Shown here piece after piece: positions 8,870 through 16,973 of a stretch of DNA of 29,634 nucleotides. The notes under the pieces are model-generated. The model was given only the letters and a program-made list of their open reading frames with translations. It made no database searches and was not told the origin of the DNA. Positions within the stretch are counted from its first letter, which is position 1, and the number at the start of each line of letters is the position of its first letter. A program made the translations under genes and the position numbers. Source of the DNA: an uncultured Alistipes sp. (lineage in GTDB: Bacteria; Bacteroidota; Bacteroidia; Bacteroidales; Rikenellaceae); NCBI GenBank assembly GCA_949840605.1, contig CATKXN010000021.1, positions 1-29,634 on the forward strand, read 5' to 3'.

Positions 8870-9063
8870 TGGCGCTGGTCATCGACGCTCTGCTATGCCC
8901 GCAGAACCACCGCTGCCCGATGATCCCGATCTGCCCTGCAGGCGCAATCTCACAAGAAGGCAACTCCCTGCCGGCGATCGATCCCGAAAAGTGCATCGAA
9001 TGCGGCAAATGCGTGAAACACTGCGGCAGACAGGCCGTACACAAAGCGGAGAGGCATGGATAA
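8869..9063 (+). CDS. Small ferredoxin-like Fe-S protein
   Basis: 64 residues with eight or more Cys. C42-IE-C45-GK-C48-VKH-C52 is a CxxCxxCxxxC [4Fe-4S] motif. C10, C16 and C22 (LLCPQNHRCPMIPICP) could contribute ligands to a second cluster, though that motif is not the standard ferredoxin form. It most likely transfers electrons or senses redox state in the cytoplasm. The ATG overlaps the thioredoxin stop, and the 3' end overlaps the MarR gene by 8 bp. That packing points to one functional unit linking thiol and Fe-S redox to regulation. The partner enzyme is unknown. Confidence 0.85.
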   Translation: MALVIDALLCPQNHRCPMIPICPAGAISQEGNSLPAIDPEKCIECGKCVKHCGRQAVHKAERHG

Positions 9064-9409
9064 ACTGTGCAGAATACGCGATTTGCAACGTGCCGTAAAC
9101 CAGTTCGAAGCCGCCTTCGAAAAACAATACGGCATCTGCCTGAACGAAGGCATGGTCCTCTGCAGCCTCGCGAACGCCGAACGCCTTTGTCCGGGCCGGC
9201 TGGGCGAATTGCTGGGACTCACCCCGTCGAACACCTCGAAAGTGCTTCGCTCAGCGGAGTCGAAAGGGCTGGTTCTGCGCGAACTCTGTTGCCACGACCG
9301 CCGGCAGATGTACTACTCGCTGACACCCCAAGGCCGCGAACGGCTCGCCTCGATCAGCTGCCGGGATGTCGAGCCCCCCGAAATACTGCGCAAATGGCTC
9401 TGCGGATAG
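9056..9409 (+). CDS. MarR-family transcriptional regulator
   Basis: 117 residues, short for the family (usually ~140). The winged-helix core is clear: LGELLGLTPSNTSKVLRSAE is the helix-turn-helix and HDRRQMYYSLTPQGRE is the wing with the typical D-R-R motif. Cysteines at residues 5, 36, 45, 83 and 84 and near the C-terminus leave room for redox sensing, but this is only a possibility. The start at 9056 overlaps the ferredoxin end, so it is probably an autoregulator of the thioredoxin-ferredoxin cassette. A hairpin follows 31 bp after the stop. Confidence 0.85.
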   Translation: MDKLCRIRDLQRAVNQFEAAFEKQYGICLNEGMVLCSLANAERLCPGRLGELLGLTPSNTSKVLRSAESKGLVLRELCCHDRRQMYYSLTPQGRERLASISCRDVEPPEILRKWLCG

Positions 9410-9440
9410 CGAATCCGCGTGCATAAGTGACGCAACACAG

Positions 9441-9472
9441 CGAACGGCCGCCCCGAAAGGGGTGGCCGTTCG
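9441..9472. terminator. Shared hairpin between convergent regulators
   Basis: A 14-bp stem (9441-9454 with 9459-9472, one G-T pair) is capped by a GAAA tetraloop. It lies between the MarR gene (plus) and the GntR gene (minus) and could terminate both. The flanking T tract is weak on either strand. Confidence 0.7.
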
Positions 9473-9491
9473 TCATTTCCGGCCCGGAGGC

Positions 9492-10196
9492 CTATTCCAG
9501 AAAATGGTTCTCGTCGTTGTACGTGGCGGCGAACTCGCTGAGCGAATTCAGGTGGCGTCGAAGCATGGCGACGGCCCCCTCCTCGTCCTGTTCGCGGACG
9601 CAGCGCAGCAGTTCGCGGTGCTCGAAACAGACCTCCTCCTGCGGAACCGTGCAGACGCGGTAACGCTGGTAGTAGCGCAGCACGTCGGGGGTGATGACCA
9701 GCAGCATCGAGGCGATCACCGGATTGTGGGCCCCGCGGGCCAGCGCCTGGTGATAGGCGAAATCCTTCGACACGCGTTCGTCGGTATAGAATTTCGCTTC
9801 GCATTCGAGCAGGGCCTGTTCGATATGCTCCAGGTCCTCCGCCGTGCGGTTGCGTGCGCAAAGCTTCACGGCTTCGAGTTCGAGCAGCACGCGCACGTAG
9901 ACCAGCGACGCGAAGTCGTACTGCTCGATCTGCAGCGCGTCGGTAATCAGACGCTCCAGCACCTGCATCTTCTCCTGCGCCACGACCGTACCGCTCTGGG
10001 GAAAGGTCTGGACGATGCCGTAAAACTCCAGTTTCTGGAACGCCGCACGCACGTGGGCGCGCCCCACCCCCAGCATTTCGGCCAGCCGGCGTTCGGCGGG
10101 CAGGCGCTCGCCCGGCTGCAGGCTCCCCGAATAGAGTTGTTCCTTGATATATTTGAGTACGGTTTCGACCTGTTTGATATTCGGCGAATGGTTCAT
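9492..10196 (-). CDS. GntR-family regulator, FadR/FCD type
   Basis: 234 residues from the ATG at 10194-10196 (MNHSPNIKQV). An upstream in-frame extension is poor in family sequence and runs into the intergenic region. Residues ~8-75 form the GntR winged helix (LQPGERLPAERRLAEMLGVGRAHVRAAF, split here from its flanks). Residues ~85-225 are an all-helical FCD effector domain with KDFAYHQAL and ARGAHNPVI supplying metal/ligand-type His residues. These regulators usually sense sugar acids, amino acids or fatty acids. It is divergent from the FecR gene with 132 bp between starts, so it is a candidate regulator of the uptake locus. The effector is unknown. Confidence 0.88.
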   Translation of the reverse strand: MNHSPNIKQVETVLKYIKEQLYSGSLQPGERLPAERRLAEMLGVGRAHVRAAFQKLEFYGIVQTFPQSGTVVAQEKMQVLERLITDALQIEQYDFASLVYVRVLLELEAVKLCARNRTAEDLEHIEQALLECEAKFYTDERVSKDFAYHQALARGAHNPVIASMLLVITPDVLRYYQRYRVCTVPQEEVCFEHRELLRCVREQDEEGAVAMLRRHLNSLSEFAATYNDENHFLE

Positions 10197-10328
10197 GACA
10201 TATATTGTGTTGACACTGCAAAGGTCGCAAAAAAACCAGTCAAACCAATAATTTTCGAAAAATCTGTCATACTTTTTTCCGCTTCGCGCATTCATAGATC
10301 AAACTACTGCAACCAGAACCGCATACAA
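10197..10328. promoter_or_regulatory. Divergent control region between GntR and FecR
   Basis: AT-rich compared with its flanks. On the minus strand GACCTTTG (10219-10226) is one base off TAnnTTTG. On the plus strand TACTTTTT (10270-10277) is likewise one base off. A GTGT-TG-ACAC dyad at 10207-10216 close to the GntR start could be an operator. These assignments are tentative. Confidence 0.4.
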
Positions 10329-11522
10329 ATGATCGAGAATACAGAGCGATTGGAACACCTGACCGAACTTTTCATCGGATATCTCCGCGGCACGCTCAGC
10401 GACCGCGAGGCGGCCGAGTTCGAAGAACTGACCCGCGACCCGCATTTCGAGGCGCTCCGCGAACGGCTCATGACCGACAGGTACATCGCCGGCCGCATGG
10501 CCGGATACGACGGGTTCGACGCCCGCAGGGCTTTCGGACGGTTCCGCGCCGCCGCAGGGCTCGGCAGACCCGCCGGCACGCTGCGCCGATGGGCCGTCGC
10601 CGCAACGGGCGTCGCCGCGGCCGTCGCCCTGGCTACCGGAATCGCATTCTTCGCCCCGAACTCCCGGCCCGACGAGCGCGAACGCACGCTGCAGCTGGCC
10701 GACGCCATCTACCCCGCTCCCGACAAAGTGACGCTCACGCTCGCCGACGGGCGCAAACTGCAGCTCGACGAGCAGACCGAGCAGCAGATCGAAGGCGTCG
10801 GACACGTCAGCTACGGCACCGACGGCGTGAAGTACCAGGCGGCCCCCGAGGCGTCCGGGGAGACCGGGGAGGCGGTGCCTTACAACGAACTGTCGGTCCC
10901 CGAAGGAAGCAAATGCCTCGTGACCCTCGAGGACGGCACCCGGGTATGGCTCAACGCCCGTTCGACGCTCCGTTACCCGGTGAAATTCGCCGCAGGGGAA
11001 CGCCGCGTGGAACTTTCGGGCGAAGGATTGTTCGACGTCACGCACGACCCCGAACACCCGTTCGTCGTCGAGGCCGGCAAGGCCACGATGACCGTCCGCG
11101 GCACGAAATTCAACGTGCGCGACTTCAGCGACGAGGGCCTGGCCAGCACCACCCTGCTGGAAGGGTGCGTCGAGGTCGGCAACCGGAGCGGCACGGTGAC
11201 CCTCGCCCCGGGCATGCAGGCCCGGACGCGCGGCGCGGCCGAGGCGCTCGACGTGCGCGAGGTCGATCCCACGGCATACACCGCATGGACCGAAGACAAG
11301 ATCGCTTTCTACAACGCCGACCTGGAAGAGGTCCTGGCCGACGTCCGGCGCTGGTACCGGGTGGAGATGCGGATCAACGTCGACCCGTCGCAGTACGCGC
11401 TGACAGGAAAGATCCCGCGCGATTTCTCGCTGGCGCAGGTGATCGACCTGCTGGAGGCGATCACCGACCTGGAACTGGTGATGCCCGACGAAAAAACACT
11501 GATCGTGAACAGGAAACAATAA
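10329..11522 (+). CDS. FecR-family anti-sigma factor
   Basis: 397 residues. It has a short cytoplasmic N-terminus (~1-86) and one transmembrane helix at ~88-110 (AVAATGVAAAVALATGIAFF). The periplasmic FecR domain spans ~178-265 (SVPEGSKCLVTLEDGTRVWL, VTHDPEHPFVVEAG, TVRGTKFNVRDF), and a C-terminal DUF4974 domain ~325-397 (FYNADLEEVLADVRRWYRVE). This is the Bacteroidetes transmembrane signalling protein that normally holds an ECF sigma factor and is released by an STN-bearing SusC receptor. The receptor is encoded three genes downstream. The usual sigma gene directly upstream is absent; a divergent GntR gene is there instead. The next gene starts 19 bp downstream. Confidence 0.92.
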   Translation: MIENTERLEHLTELFIGYLRGTLSDREAAEFEELTRDPHFEALRERLMTDRYIAGRMAGYDGFDARRAFGRFRAAAGLGRPAGTLRRWAVAATGVAAAVALATGIAFFAPNSRPDERERTLQLADAIYPAPDKVTLTLADGRKLQLDEQTEQQIEGVGHVSYGTDGVKYQAAPEASGETGEAVPYNELSVPEGSKCLVTLEDGTRVWLNARSTLRYPVKFAAGERRVELSGEGLFDVTHDPEHPFVVEAGKATMTVRGTKFNVRDFSDEGLASTTLLEGCVEVGNRSGTVTLAPGMQARTRGAAEALDVREVDPTAYTAWTEDKIAFYNADLEEVLADVRRWYRVEMRINVDPSQYALTGKIPRDFSLAQVIDLLEAITDLELVMPDEKTLIVNRKQ

Positions 11523-11541
11523 ACAACTTAATCCAAACCGT

Positions 11542-14241
11542 ATGATACGAAAAGGCCTATTCCTCGCGTGCGCGCTGCTCATCCCGGCGCTCCTGCTGGC
11601 TGCCAAGCCCTCGAAAAGCAAGGGTAAGAACAAGAAAAAAGCGAAGACCGAACAGACGGACACCGCATCCGTCAAAAAGACCTCCGACTACGACAAGCTC
11701 TTCAAGGGCAAAAAACGTCAGACCGTCAAGGGCCTCGTGACCATCCACAAGGTCGACGGCGAGAAGCTCTATTTCGAACTCCCGATGTCGATCTTCGGCC
11801 GCGAGATGCTGCTCGGATCGACCGTTTCGGAGACCAGCAACAACGACCACGGCGTGGTCGGCTACAAGGCCAAGGACCCCCTGCACGTGACTTTCGCCAG
11901 GGAGGGCCACAAGAGCGTGCAGCTCTGTCTGGTCAACGACATCTACAGCGGCGACGGCAAGGACCGGGGTATCGACGAAGCGGTGCGACGCTCCTCGATC
12001 CCGGGCATCTACCGCGCCTTCAAGATCGAGGCCTACAACCCGGACTCGACGGCCGTGGTGATCGACGTGACGAACCTCTTCCTGGAGGACAACGACGACC
12101 TGACGCCGTTCGACCCGTACAGCACCTTCGGCTACAAGCCCTTCTCGCGCACCACATCGTTCCAGAAGTCGAACAGCCACCTGGGCGACATCAAGGCCTT
12201 CGACGACAACGTGACCGTCAAGAGCTACCTGAGCTATACCACCACCGTCACCTATTCGAACGGCAAACTGATCGGCAAGATCGAGGACAAGCGGGCCTTC
12301 ACGGCGCTCGTCACCCGCACGCTGCTGCTGCTCCCCGAAAAGGAGATGCGTCCGCGCATCGCCGACCCGCGCATGAGCGTCTTCGTGACGGGCAAGGCGC
12401 GCTTCTCGCCGAACATGAACCGCGGCACGCTGCCCGTCTACTACGCCCGCCACTGGCGCGTGGAGCCCAGGGACGTCGAGGCCTACCGGCGCGGCGAAGT
12501 GGTCGAGCCGGTGAAACCCATCGTCTTCTACCTCGACACGAACCTCCCCGAGGCCTGGAAACCCTACGCCCGCGAGGGCATCGAGCAGTGGAACGACGCC
12601 TTCGAGAAGATCGGCTTCAAGAACGTCGTCCAGGTCCGCGACTACCCCACCCCGGAGGAGGACCCCGAATTCGATCCCGACAATCTGAAATACTCCTGCA
12701 TCCGCTACGCCCCGCTGGCTTTCCAGAACGCCATGGGCCCCTCGTGGGACGACCCCCGCACGGGCGAGATCATTACGGCGTCGGTGATGGTGTATCACGA
12801 CATCGTCAAACTTCTGAACCGCTGGCGCTTCCTGCAGACCGCAGCCGCCGACCCCAACGTCCGCACGATGAACATTCCCGACTCGATCATGGGCAGCGCC
12901 CTGCGCTACGTACTCTCGCACGAGGTGGGACACTGCCTGGGCTTCATGCACAACATGTGTTCGTCGTCGGCCATTCCCGTCGACTCGCTCCGCTCGCCCT
13001 CGTTCACGCAGAAATACGGCACGACCTACTCGATCATGGACTACGCCCGTTTCAACCACGTGGCACAGCCCGGCGACTACGAGCGCGGCGTCAGCATGAT
13101 GCCTCCCCGCATGGGCCTCTACGACGAATACGCCGTGAAATGGCTCTACACCTACCTGCCCGACGCCAAGACCCCCGAAGAGGAGCAGACGTGGCTCGAC
13201 AACCTCGTCCGTTCGCACGCCGGCGACCCGATCTACCGCTACGGCAAGCAGCAGATATACAACACCCTCGACCCCACGTCGCTGTCGGAGGACCTCGGTG
13301 ACGACCATGTGCGCGCTTCGGAGTACGGCATCCGAAACCTCAAGTACATCATGAAGCACCTGAACGAGTGGTATGGCGAGGACGACAACGACCTCACGGC
13401 CCGCGAGGAGATGTACAAATACCTGCTCAACCAGTATCTGACCTATATCAACCACGTCTACAACGTCAAGGGCGGCATGATCATGAACGAGCGCAAGGCC
13501 GGCGACCCGCGTCCCTCCTACTCGTTCGTCGACGGCGACTACCAGCGCCGCGCACAGCGGTTCCTGATCGACCAGCTCCACGACCTCGACTGGCTCGACG
13601 ATCCCGTGCTGCTCAAGGAACTGCCCCTGCAGGGCAACCTCTCGGTGCGCGTACAGCGCATCCTCGTGGCCTGCATCGAGGCCGACAAGGGCAGCTTCGG
13701 CCGCATGATCGACCCCGCCCCGAATGCCTACACGCAGCTCGAGCACGGCGACGACGCACTGAAAGGCATCTTCCTGCACACCTACCAGGGCAGGAGCCTC
13801 ACGCCGCGCGACCGCAGCAACCAGAACTCCTACGTCGACATGCTGCTGATGATCACCCGTCTGGCACCCCAGAAAGGTACCGAGAAGGGCATCGCCGACG
13901 ACGGGCGCGGCATCGGCTTCGTTCCGCAGCTCGACGCGAACGGCCGGAACATCTCGACCGGCAGCGTCTACGCCGAGGCGCTGGGCGACGGCGACATGAT
14001 GTCGCGCATGGAGCGCCAGCTGGAAGCCGACCTGTTCGGCGTCTCGAACACACCCGAGGAGATCGGCGGCTTCGGCTACTTCCGCTCGCTGACCGAATCG
14101 CTCTCGCCGCGCGACGCCATGTACTACGGCCGCCTGATCAAGGTCCGCGACCTGCTGCGCCAGAAGCGCCACACCGGCGACCGGGAGACGCGCAACCACT
14201 ACGAACTGCTGCTCCACCGCATCGAAGGCGCTTTACAGTAA
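11542..14241 (+). CDS. Secreted zinc metalloprotease (DUF5118/DUF5117/DUF4953 type)
   Basis: 899 residues. A signal peptide (~1-21) is followed by a Lys-rich linker, the short DUF5118-like segment (SDYDKLFKGK to FELPMSIFGREML), a DUF5117-like beta-rich region, and a catalytic domain. The catalytic motif H460-E461-V-G-H464-C-L-G467-F-M-H470 is HExxHxxGxxH, as in metzincins. TYSIMDYARFN a few dozen residues later resembles a Met-turn. The family is common in Bacteroidetes next to SusC/SusD pairs. Export to the cell surface or periplasm is expected, and the substrate is probably protein or peptide. No lipobox is seen. The next gene encodes a paralogue and starts 25 bp downstream. Confidence 0.92.
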   Translation: MIRKGLFLACALLIPALLLAAKPSKSKGKNKKKAKTEQTDTASVKKTSDYDKLFKGKKRQTVKGLVTIHKVDGEKLYFELPMSIFGREMLLGSTVSETSNNDHGVVGYKAKDPLHVTFAREGHKSVQLCLVNDIYSGDGKDRGIDEAVRRSSIPGIYRAFKIEAYNPDSTAVVIDVTNLFLEDNDDLTPFDPYSTFGYKPFSRTTSFQKSNSHLGDIKAFDDNVTVKSYLSYTTTVTYSNGKLIGKIEDKRAFTALVTRTLLLLPEKEMRPRIADPRMSVFVTGKARFSPNMNRGTLPVYYARHWRVEPRDVEAYRRGEVVEPVKPIVFYLDTNLPEAWKPYAREGIEQWNDAFEKIGFKNVVQVRDYPTPEEDPEFDPDNLKYSCIRYAPLAFQNAMGPSWDDPRTGEIITASVMVYHDIVKLLNRWRFLQTAAADPNVRTMNIPDSIMGSALRYVLSHEVGHCLGFMHNMCSSSAIPVDSLRSPSFTQKYGTTYSIMDYARFNHVAQPGDYERGVSMMPPRMGLYDEYAVKWLYTYLPDAKTPEEEQTWLDNLVRSHAGDPIYRYGKQQIYNTLDPTSLSEDLGDDHVRASEYGIRNLKYIMKHLNEWYGEDDNDLTAREEMYKYLLNQYLTYINHVYNVKGGMIMNERKAGDPRPSYSFVDGDYQRRAQRFLIDQLHDLDWLDDPVLLKELPLQGNLSVRVQRILVACIEADKGSFGRMIDPAPNAYTQLEHGDDALKGIFLHTYQGRSLTPRDRSNQNSYVDMLLMITRLAPQKGTEKGIADDGRGIGFVPQLDANGRNISTGSVYAEALGDGDMMSRMERQLEADLFGVSNTPEEIGGFGYFRSLTESLSPRDAMYYGRLIKVRDLLRQKRHTGDRETRNHYELLLHRIEGALQ

Positions 14242-14266
14242 CCAACACCAAACAGCGATTCACATT

Positions 14267-16897
14267 ATGAAACGATATCTGATCTGTCTGCTTTCGCTGC
14301 TGCTCCTGGCGGGCGTTTCGACGGCATCCTTCGCCAAAGGCGGGAAATCGAAGAAAAAAGCCCGGACGACGACGGCCGCAGCTCCCGCCAAGAAGATAAG
14401 CGACTACGACAAGCTCTTCAAAGACAAGCAGGTGAAAACCTCGAAGGGCGGCATCATGACCCTGCACCTCGTCGACGACAAGCTGCTGGTCGAACTGCCC
14501 CTGAACATGCTCAACCGCGACATGATGCTCATGTCGTCGGTGGCCGGGATCACCGACCACACCGACAGTTACGTCGGCCTCTCGCCATTGCGCCCGCTGC
14601 AGGTCAAGTTCGACACGATCAACCGCACGGTCCTGCTGCGCCGCGACCGCAGCCAGTCGGTCGTGGCCGACAACGGCGAGGAGATCCGCCGCGCGCTGGC
14701 CCAGAGCAACCTGCCGGCCATCCTCGGATCGTACAAGATCAAGGCTTTCAATGCCGATTCCACGGCCGTCGTGTTCGACATGACCGACCTGTTCATCGGC
14801 AACGAGAGCCTGCTGACGGCCATCGACCCCCGTTCGGAGACGAAACTCGTGCTGCGCGGCATCGCGTTCAACCAGAAGAAGGACCGTTCGATGCTGACCG
14901 ACGTGGCCGCCTTCGACGACAACGTCACCGTCACCAGCTACATCACCTACGACAGCAAGATCGGCCCGAACTACAACAAGGTGACCACCGCCAAACTGGT
15001 GCGCTCGCTGGCCCTGCTGCCCGAGACGCCGATGCGTCCGCGTCTGGCCGACTTCCGGCTGCCGCTGAACGTGCTGGGCAAATACAACTACCGCTCGGGC
15101 TACAAGCTGATGAACCCCGTCTATTTCGCCACCCGCTGGCGCATGGAACCGTCGGACCGGGCGGCCTACGAGCGCGGCGAAGCGGTGGAGCCCGAGGCCC
15201 CCGTGGTCTTCTACATCGACACCACCTTCACGGCGCAGATGAGCGCCGCCATCACCAAGGGCATCCTCGAGTGGAACAAGTGCTTCGAGGCGATCGGCTT
15301 CAGGAACGCCATCCGCGTCAGGCCGTTCCCCCGTCCGTCGGAGGACCCGCAGTTCAGCCCCCAGAACTTCCGCTACAACTGCATCAACTACGTGCCTTCG
15401 CTCACGGGCGACACCCGCGTGCGCACCTACGTCGACCCCCGCAGCGGCGAGATTCTCCGCACGACGGTCATGGTCTGCCACAACATGGTCTGGGAGATGC
15501 CGTTCGAGATCTTCGTCTTCACGGCGCACGCCGATCCGTCGGTGCGCCAGCGTTACATACCCGACAGCACGCTCTTCGAGCACATCAAGAACCACTTCAC
15601 GTGGCTCACCGGCGTCGACTGCTTCGGCATGTCGTACAACCTGACCTCGTCGGCGGCGTTCCCCTCGGATTCGCTGCGCCACAACGCCGCCTTCACCCGC
15701 AAGTACGGCACGACGCCCTCGATGCTCGACATCGCCAAGTACAACTTCATCGCGCCGATCGATGCCGTGGAGACGGGCTTCCGCATCACCCCGACGGGCG
15801 TGGGCGAATACGACTACCACGTCGTGAAATGCCTCTACAAACCCGGTCCCGGGGCCAAAACCTCCGAGGAGGAGCTCAAGGTGATCGAAAAGTGGGTCGA
15901 CGCCACGGTCGGCAACCCCGTCTACCGCTACGAGAACGCCAAGGACTGCCCCGACTGCGGCGCCAACGACGTGGGCGACGACGACATCAAGAACTTCAAG
16001 TATGCCCTGGGCAACCTGAAGTACTGCATGGAGAACTTCGACAAGTGGATTTCCGACAAGGACGACCCCGAGTACCTCTACCGCGGAGGGCTCTACAACT
16101 ACCTCTACCGCCGTTACAAGCAGATTCTGACCCAGGTGGCCATCACGGCCTACGGCGTGAAGACCTACGAGCGCAAGGCCAACGACCCCGTACCCAACTA
16201 CGAGTTCACGCCCTATGCGGAACAGAAGGAGGCCCTCGACATCCTCTACGCCAACCGCTACATGCCCGACTGGGTGAGCCGCCCCGAACTGGTGCGCCTG
16301 ATGGGCATCCAGCGCGAACGCATCGAGGAGCACAAGGACTACCTCAACCTGCTGATGTCGGCCACGGCGACCCGGCTGTTCGTCTACGACGGACAGGGCA
16401 AGGACCATTTCGACCATGCGCGCTACATCCGCTACATGTTCGACAAACTCTTCGAGAAGACCCGCAGGGGACAGCGGCTCGCCGACGAGGATTTCTACTA
16501 CCAGATGAACTTCGCCAAGACGATGATGCTCTCGTCGCGCATGGTGGACCGCAACGCGAAGTACCGGAACCGTTCGGCTTCGGCGCTCACGGCGCAGATC
16601 GCCGACGATCCGCGCGTCTTCGACTTCAGCGATCCCGAAGCGTGCGTGAAGGCCCTCGAGGAGATGCCGCTGCTCTACTCGACGAACGACGTGGACTTCG
16701 GCCGCGACGAGGTGGGCGCCCAGTACGGAGCGCTGAAATACTGGCCCGTGATGAACACCCAGTCGACGCGCCAGCTCTACTACGGCATCCTCAAGGAACT
16801 GCACCGGCTCGTCAAACCCCATATCGGCGACAGCGACCGGCGCACCCGCGAACACTACCGTTTCATCTACGAGTCGATCGACCGGCTCATCGACTAA
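14267..16897 (+). CDS. Paralogue of the metalloprotease with a destroyed zinc site (pseudoprotease)
   Basis: 876 residues, colinear with the preceding protease from the signal peptide to the C-terminus. Shared blocks include SDYDKLF, MRPRLADFR, an RGEAVEPEAPVVFYIDT block, EWNKCFEAIGFRNAIRV, DPRSGEI and SDSLR...KYGTT. At the catalytic motif the aligned residues 447-457 read LTGVDCFGMSY in place of HEVGHCLGFMH. All three His ligands and the catalytic Glu are replaced, and the Met-turn Met is Leu (SMLDIAKYN). The reading frame is intact and GC-rich with no stop or frameshift, so it is under selection for something other than catalysis. It has a CxxC pair at C561/C564 that the active paralogue lacks. 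It may bind substrate, regulate or chaperone the active enzyme, or act as a surface receptor. Confidence 0.9.
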   Translation: MKRYLICLLSLLLLAGVSTASFAKGGKSKKKARTTTAAAPAKKISDYDKLFKDKQVKTSKGGIMTLHLVDDKLLVELPLNMLNRDMMLMSSVAGITDHTDSYVGLSPLRPLQVKFDTINRTVLLRRDRSQSVVADNGEEIRRALAQSNLPAILGSYKIKAFNADSTAVVFDMTDLFIGNESLLTAIDPRSETKLVLRGIAFNQKKDRSMLTDVAAFDDNVTVTSYITYDSKIGPNYNKVTTAKLVRSLALLPETPMRPRLADFRLPLNVLGKYNYRSGYKLMNPVYFATRWRMEPSDRAAYERGEAVEPEAPVVFYIDTTFTAQMSAAITKGILEWNKCFEAIGFRNAIRVRPFPRPSEDPQFSPQNFRYNCINYVPSLTGDTRVRTYVDPRSGEILRTTVMVCHNMVWEMPFEIFVFTAHADPSVRQRYIPDSTLFEHIKNHFTWLTGVDCFGMSYNLTSSAAFPSDSLRHNAAFTRKYGTTPSMLDIAKYNFIAPIDAVETGFRITPTGVGEYDYHVVKCLYKPGPGAKTSEEELKVIEKWVDATVGNPVYRYENAKDCPDCGANDVGDDDIKNFKYALGNLKYCMENFDKWISDKDDPEYLYRGGLYNYLYRRYKQILTQVAITAYGVKTYERKANDPVPNYEFTPYAEQKEALDILYANRYMPDWVSRPELVRLMGIQRERIEEHKDYLNLLMSATATRLFVYDGQGKDHFDHARYIRYMFDKLFEKTRRGQRLADEDFYYQMNFAKTMMLSSRMVDRNAKYRNRSASALTAQIADDPRVFDFSDPEACVKALEEMPLLYSTNDVDFGRDEVGAQYGALKYWPVMNTQSTRQLYYGILKELHRLVKPHIGDSDRRTREHYRFIYESIDRLID

Positions 16898-16910
16898 GTC
16901 TTTGAAGAAA

Positions 16911-16943
16911 CCCCGTCTTCGAAGTCCGGAGACGGGGATTTTC
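16911..16943 (+). terminator. Terminator/attenuator hairpin between pseudoprotease and susC
   Basis: CCCCGTCT (16911-16918) pairs with AGACGGGG (16930-16937), leaving an 11-nt loop followed by ATTTTC. It lies 14 bp after the pseudoprotease stop and 31 bp before the susC ATG. No TAnnTTTG promoter is seen between it and susC, so it may reduce rather than end transcription. Confidence 0.65.
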
Positions 16944-16973
16944 AACTATTCCGTTTACATAACCCGACAGCGT

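Noticed and set aside
11557..14217. 886-codon minus-strand open frame opposite the metalloprotease
   Set aside because: Composition is typical of an antisense shadow; the plus strand holds HExxHxxGxxH and a signal peptide.
14138..16945. 935-codon minus-strand open frame opposite the pseudoprotease
   Set aside because: Shadow of the plus-strand gene; no motif or signal peptide.
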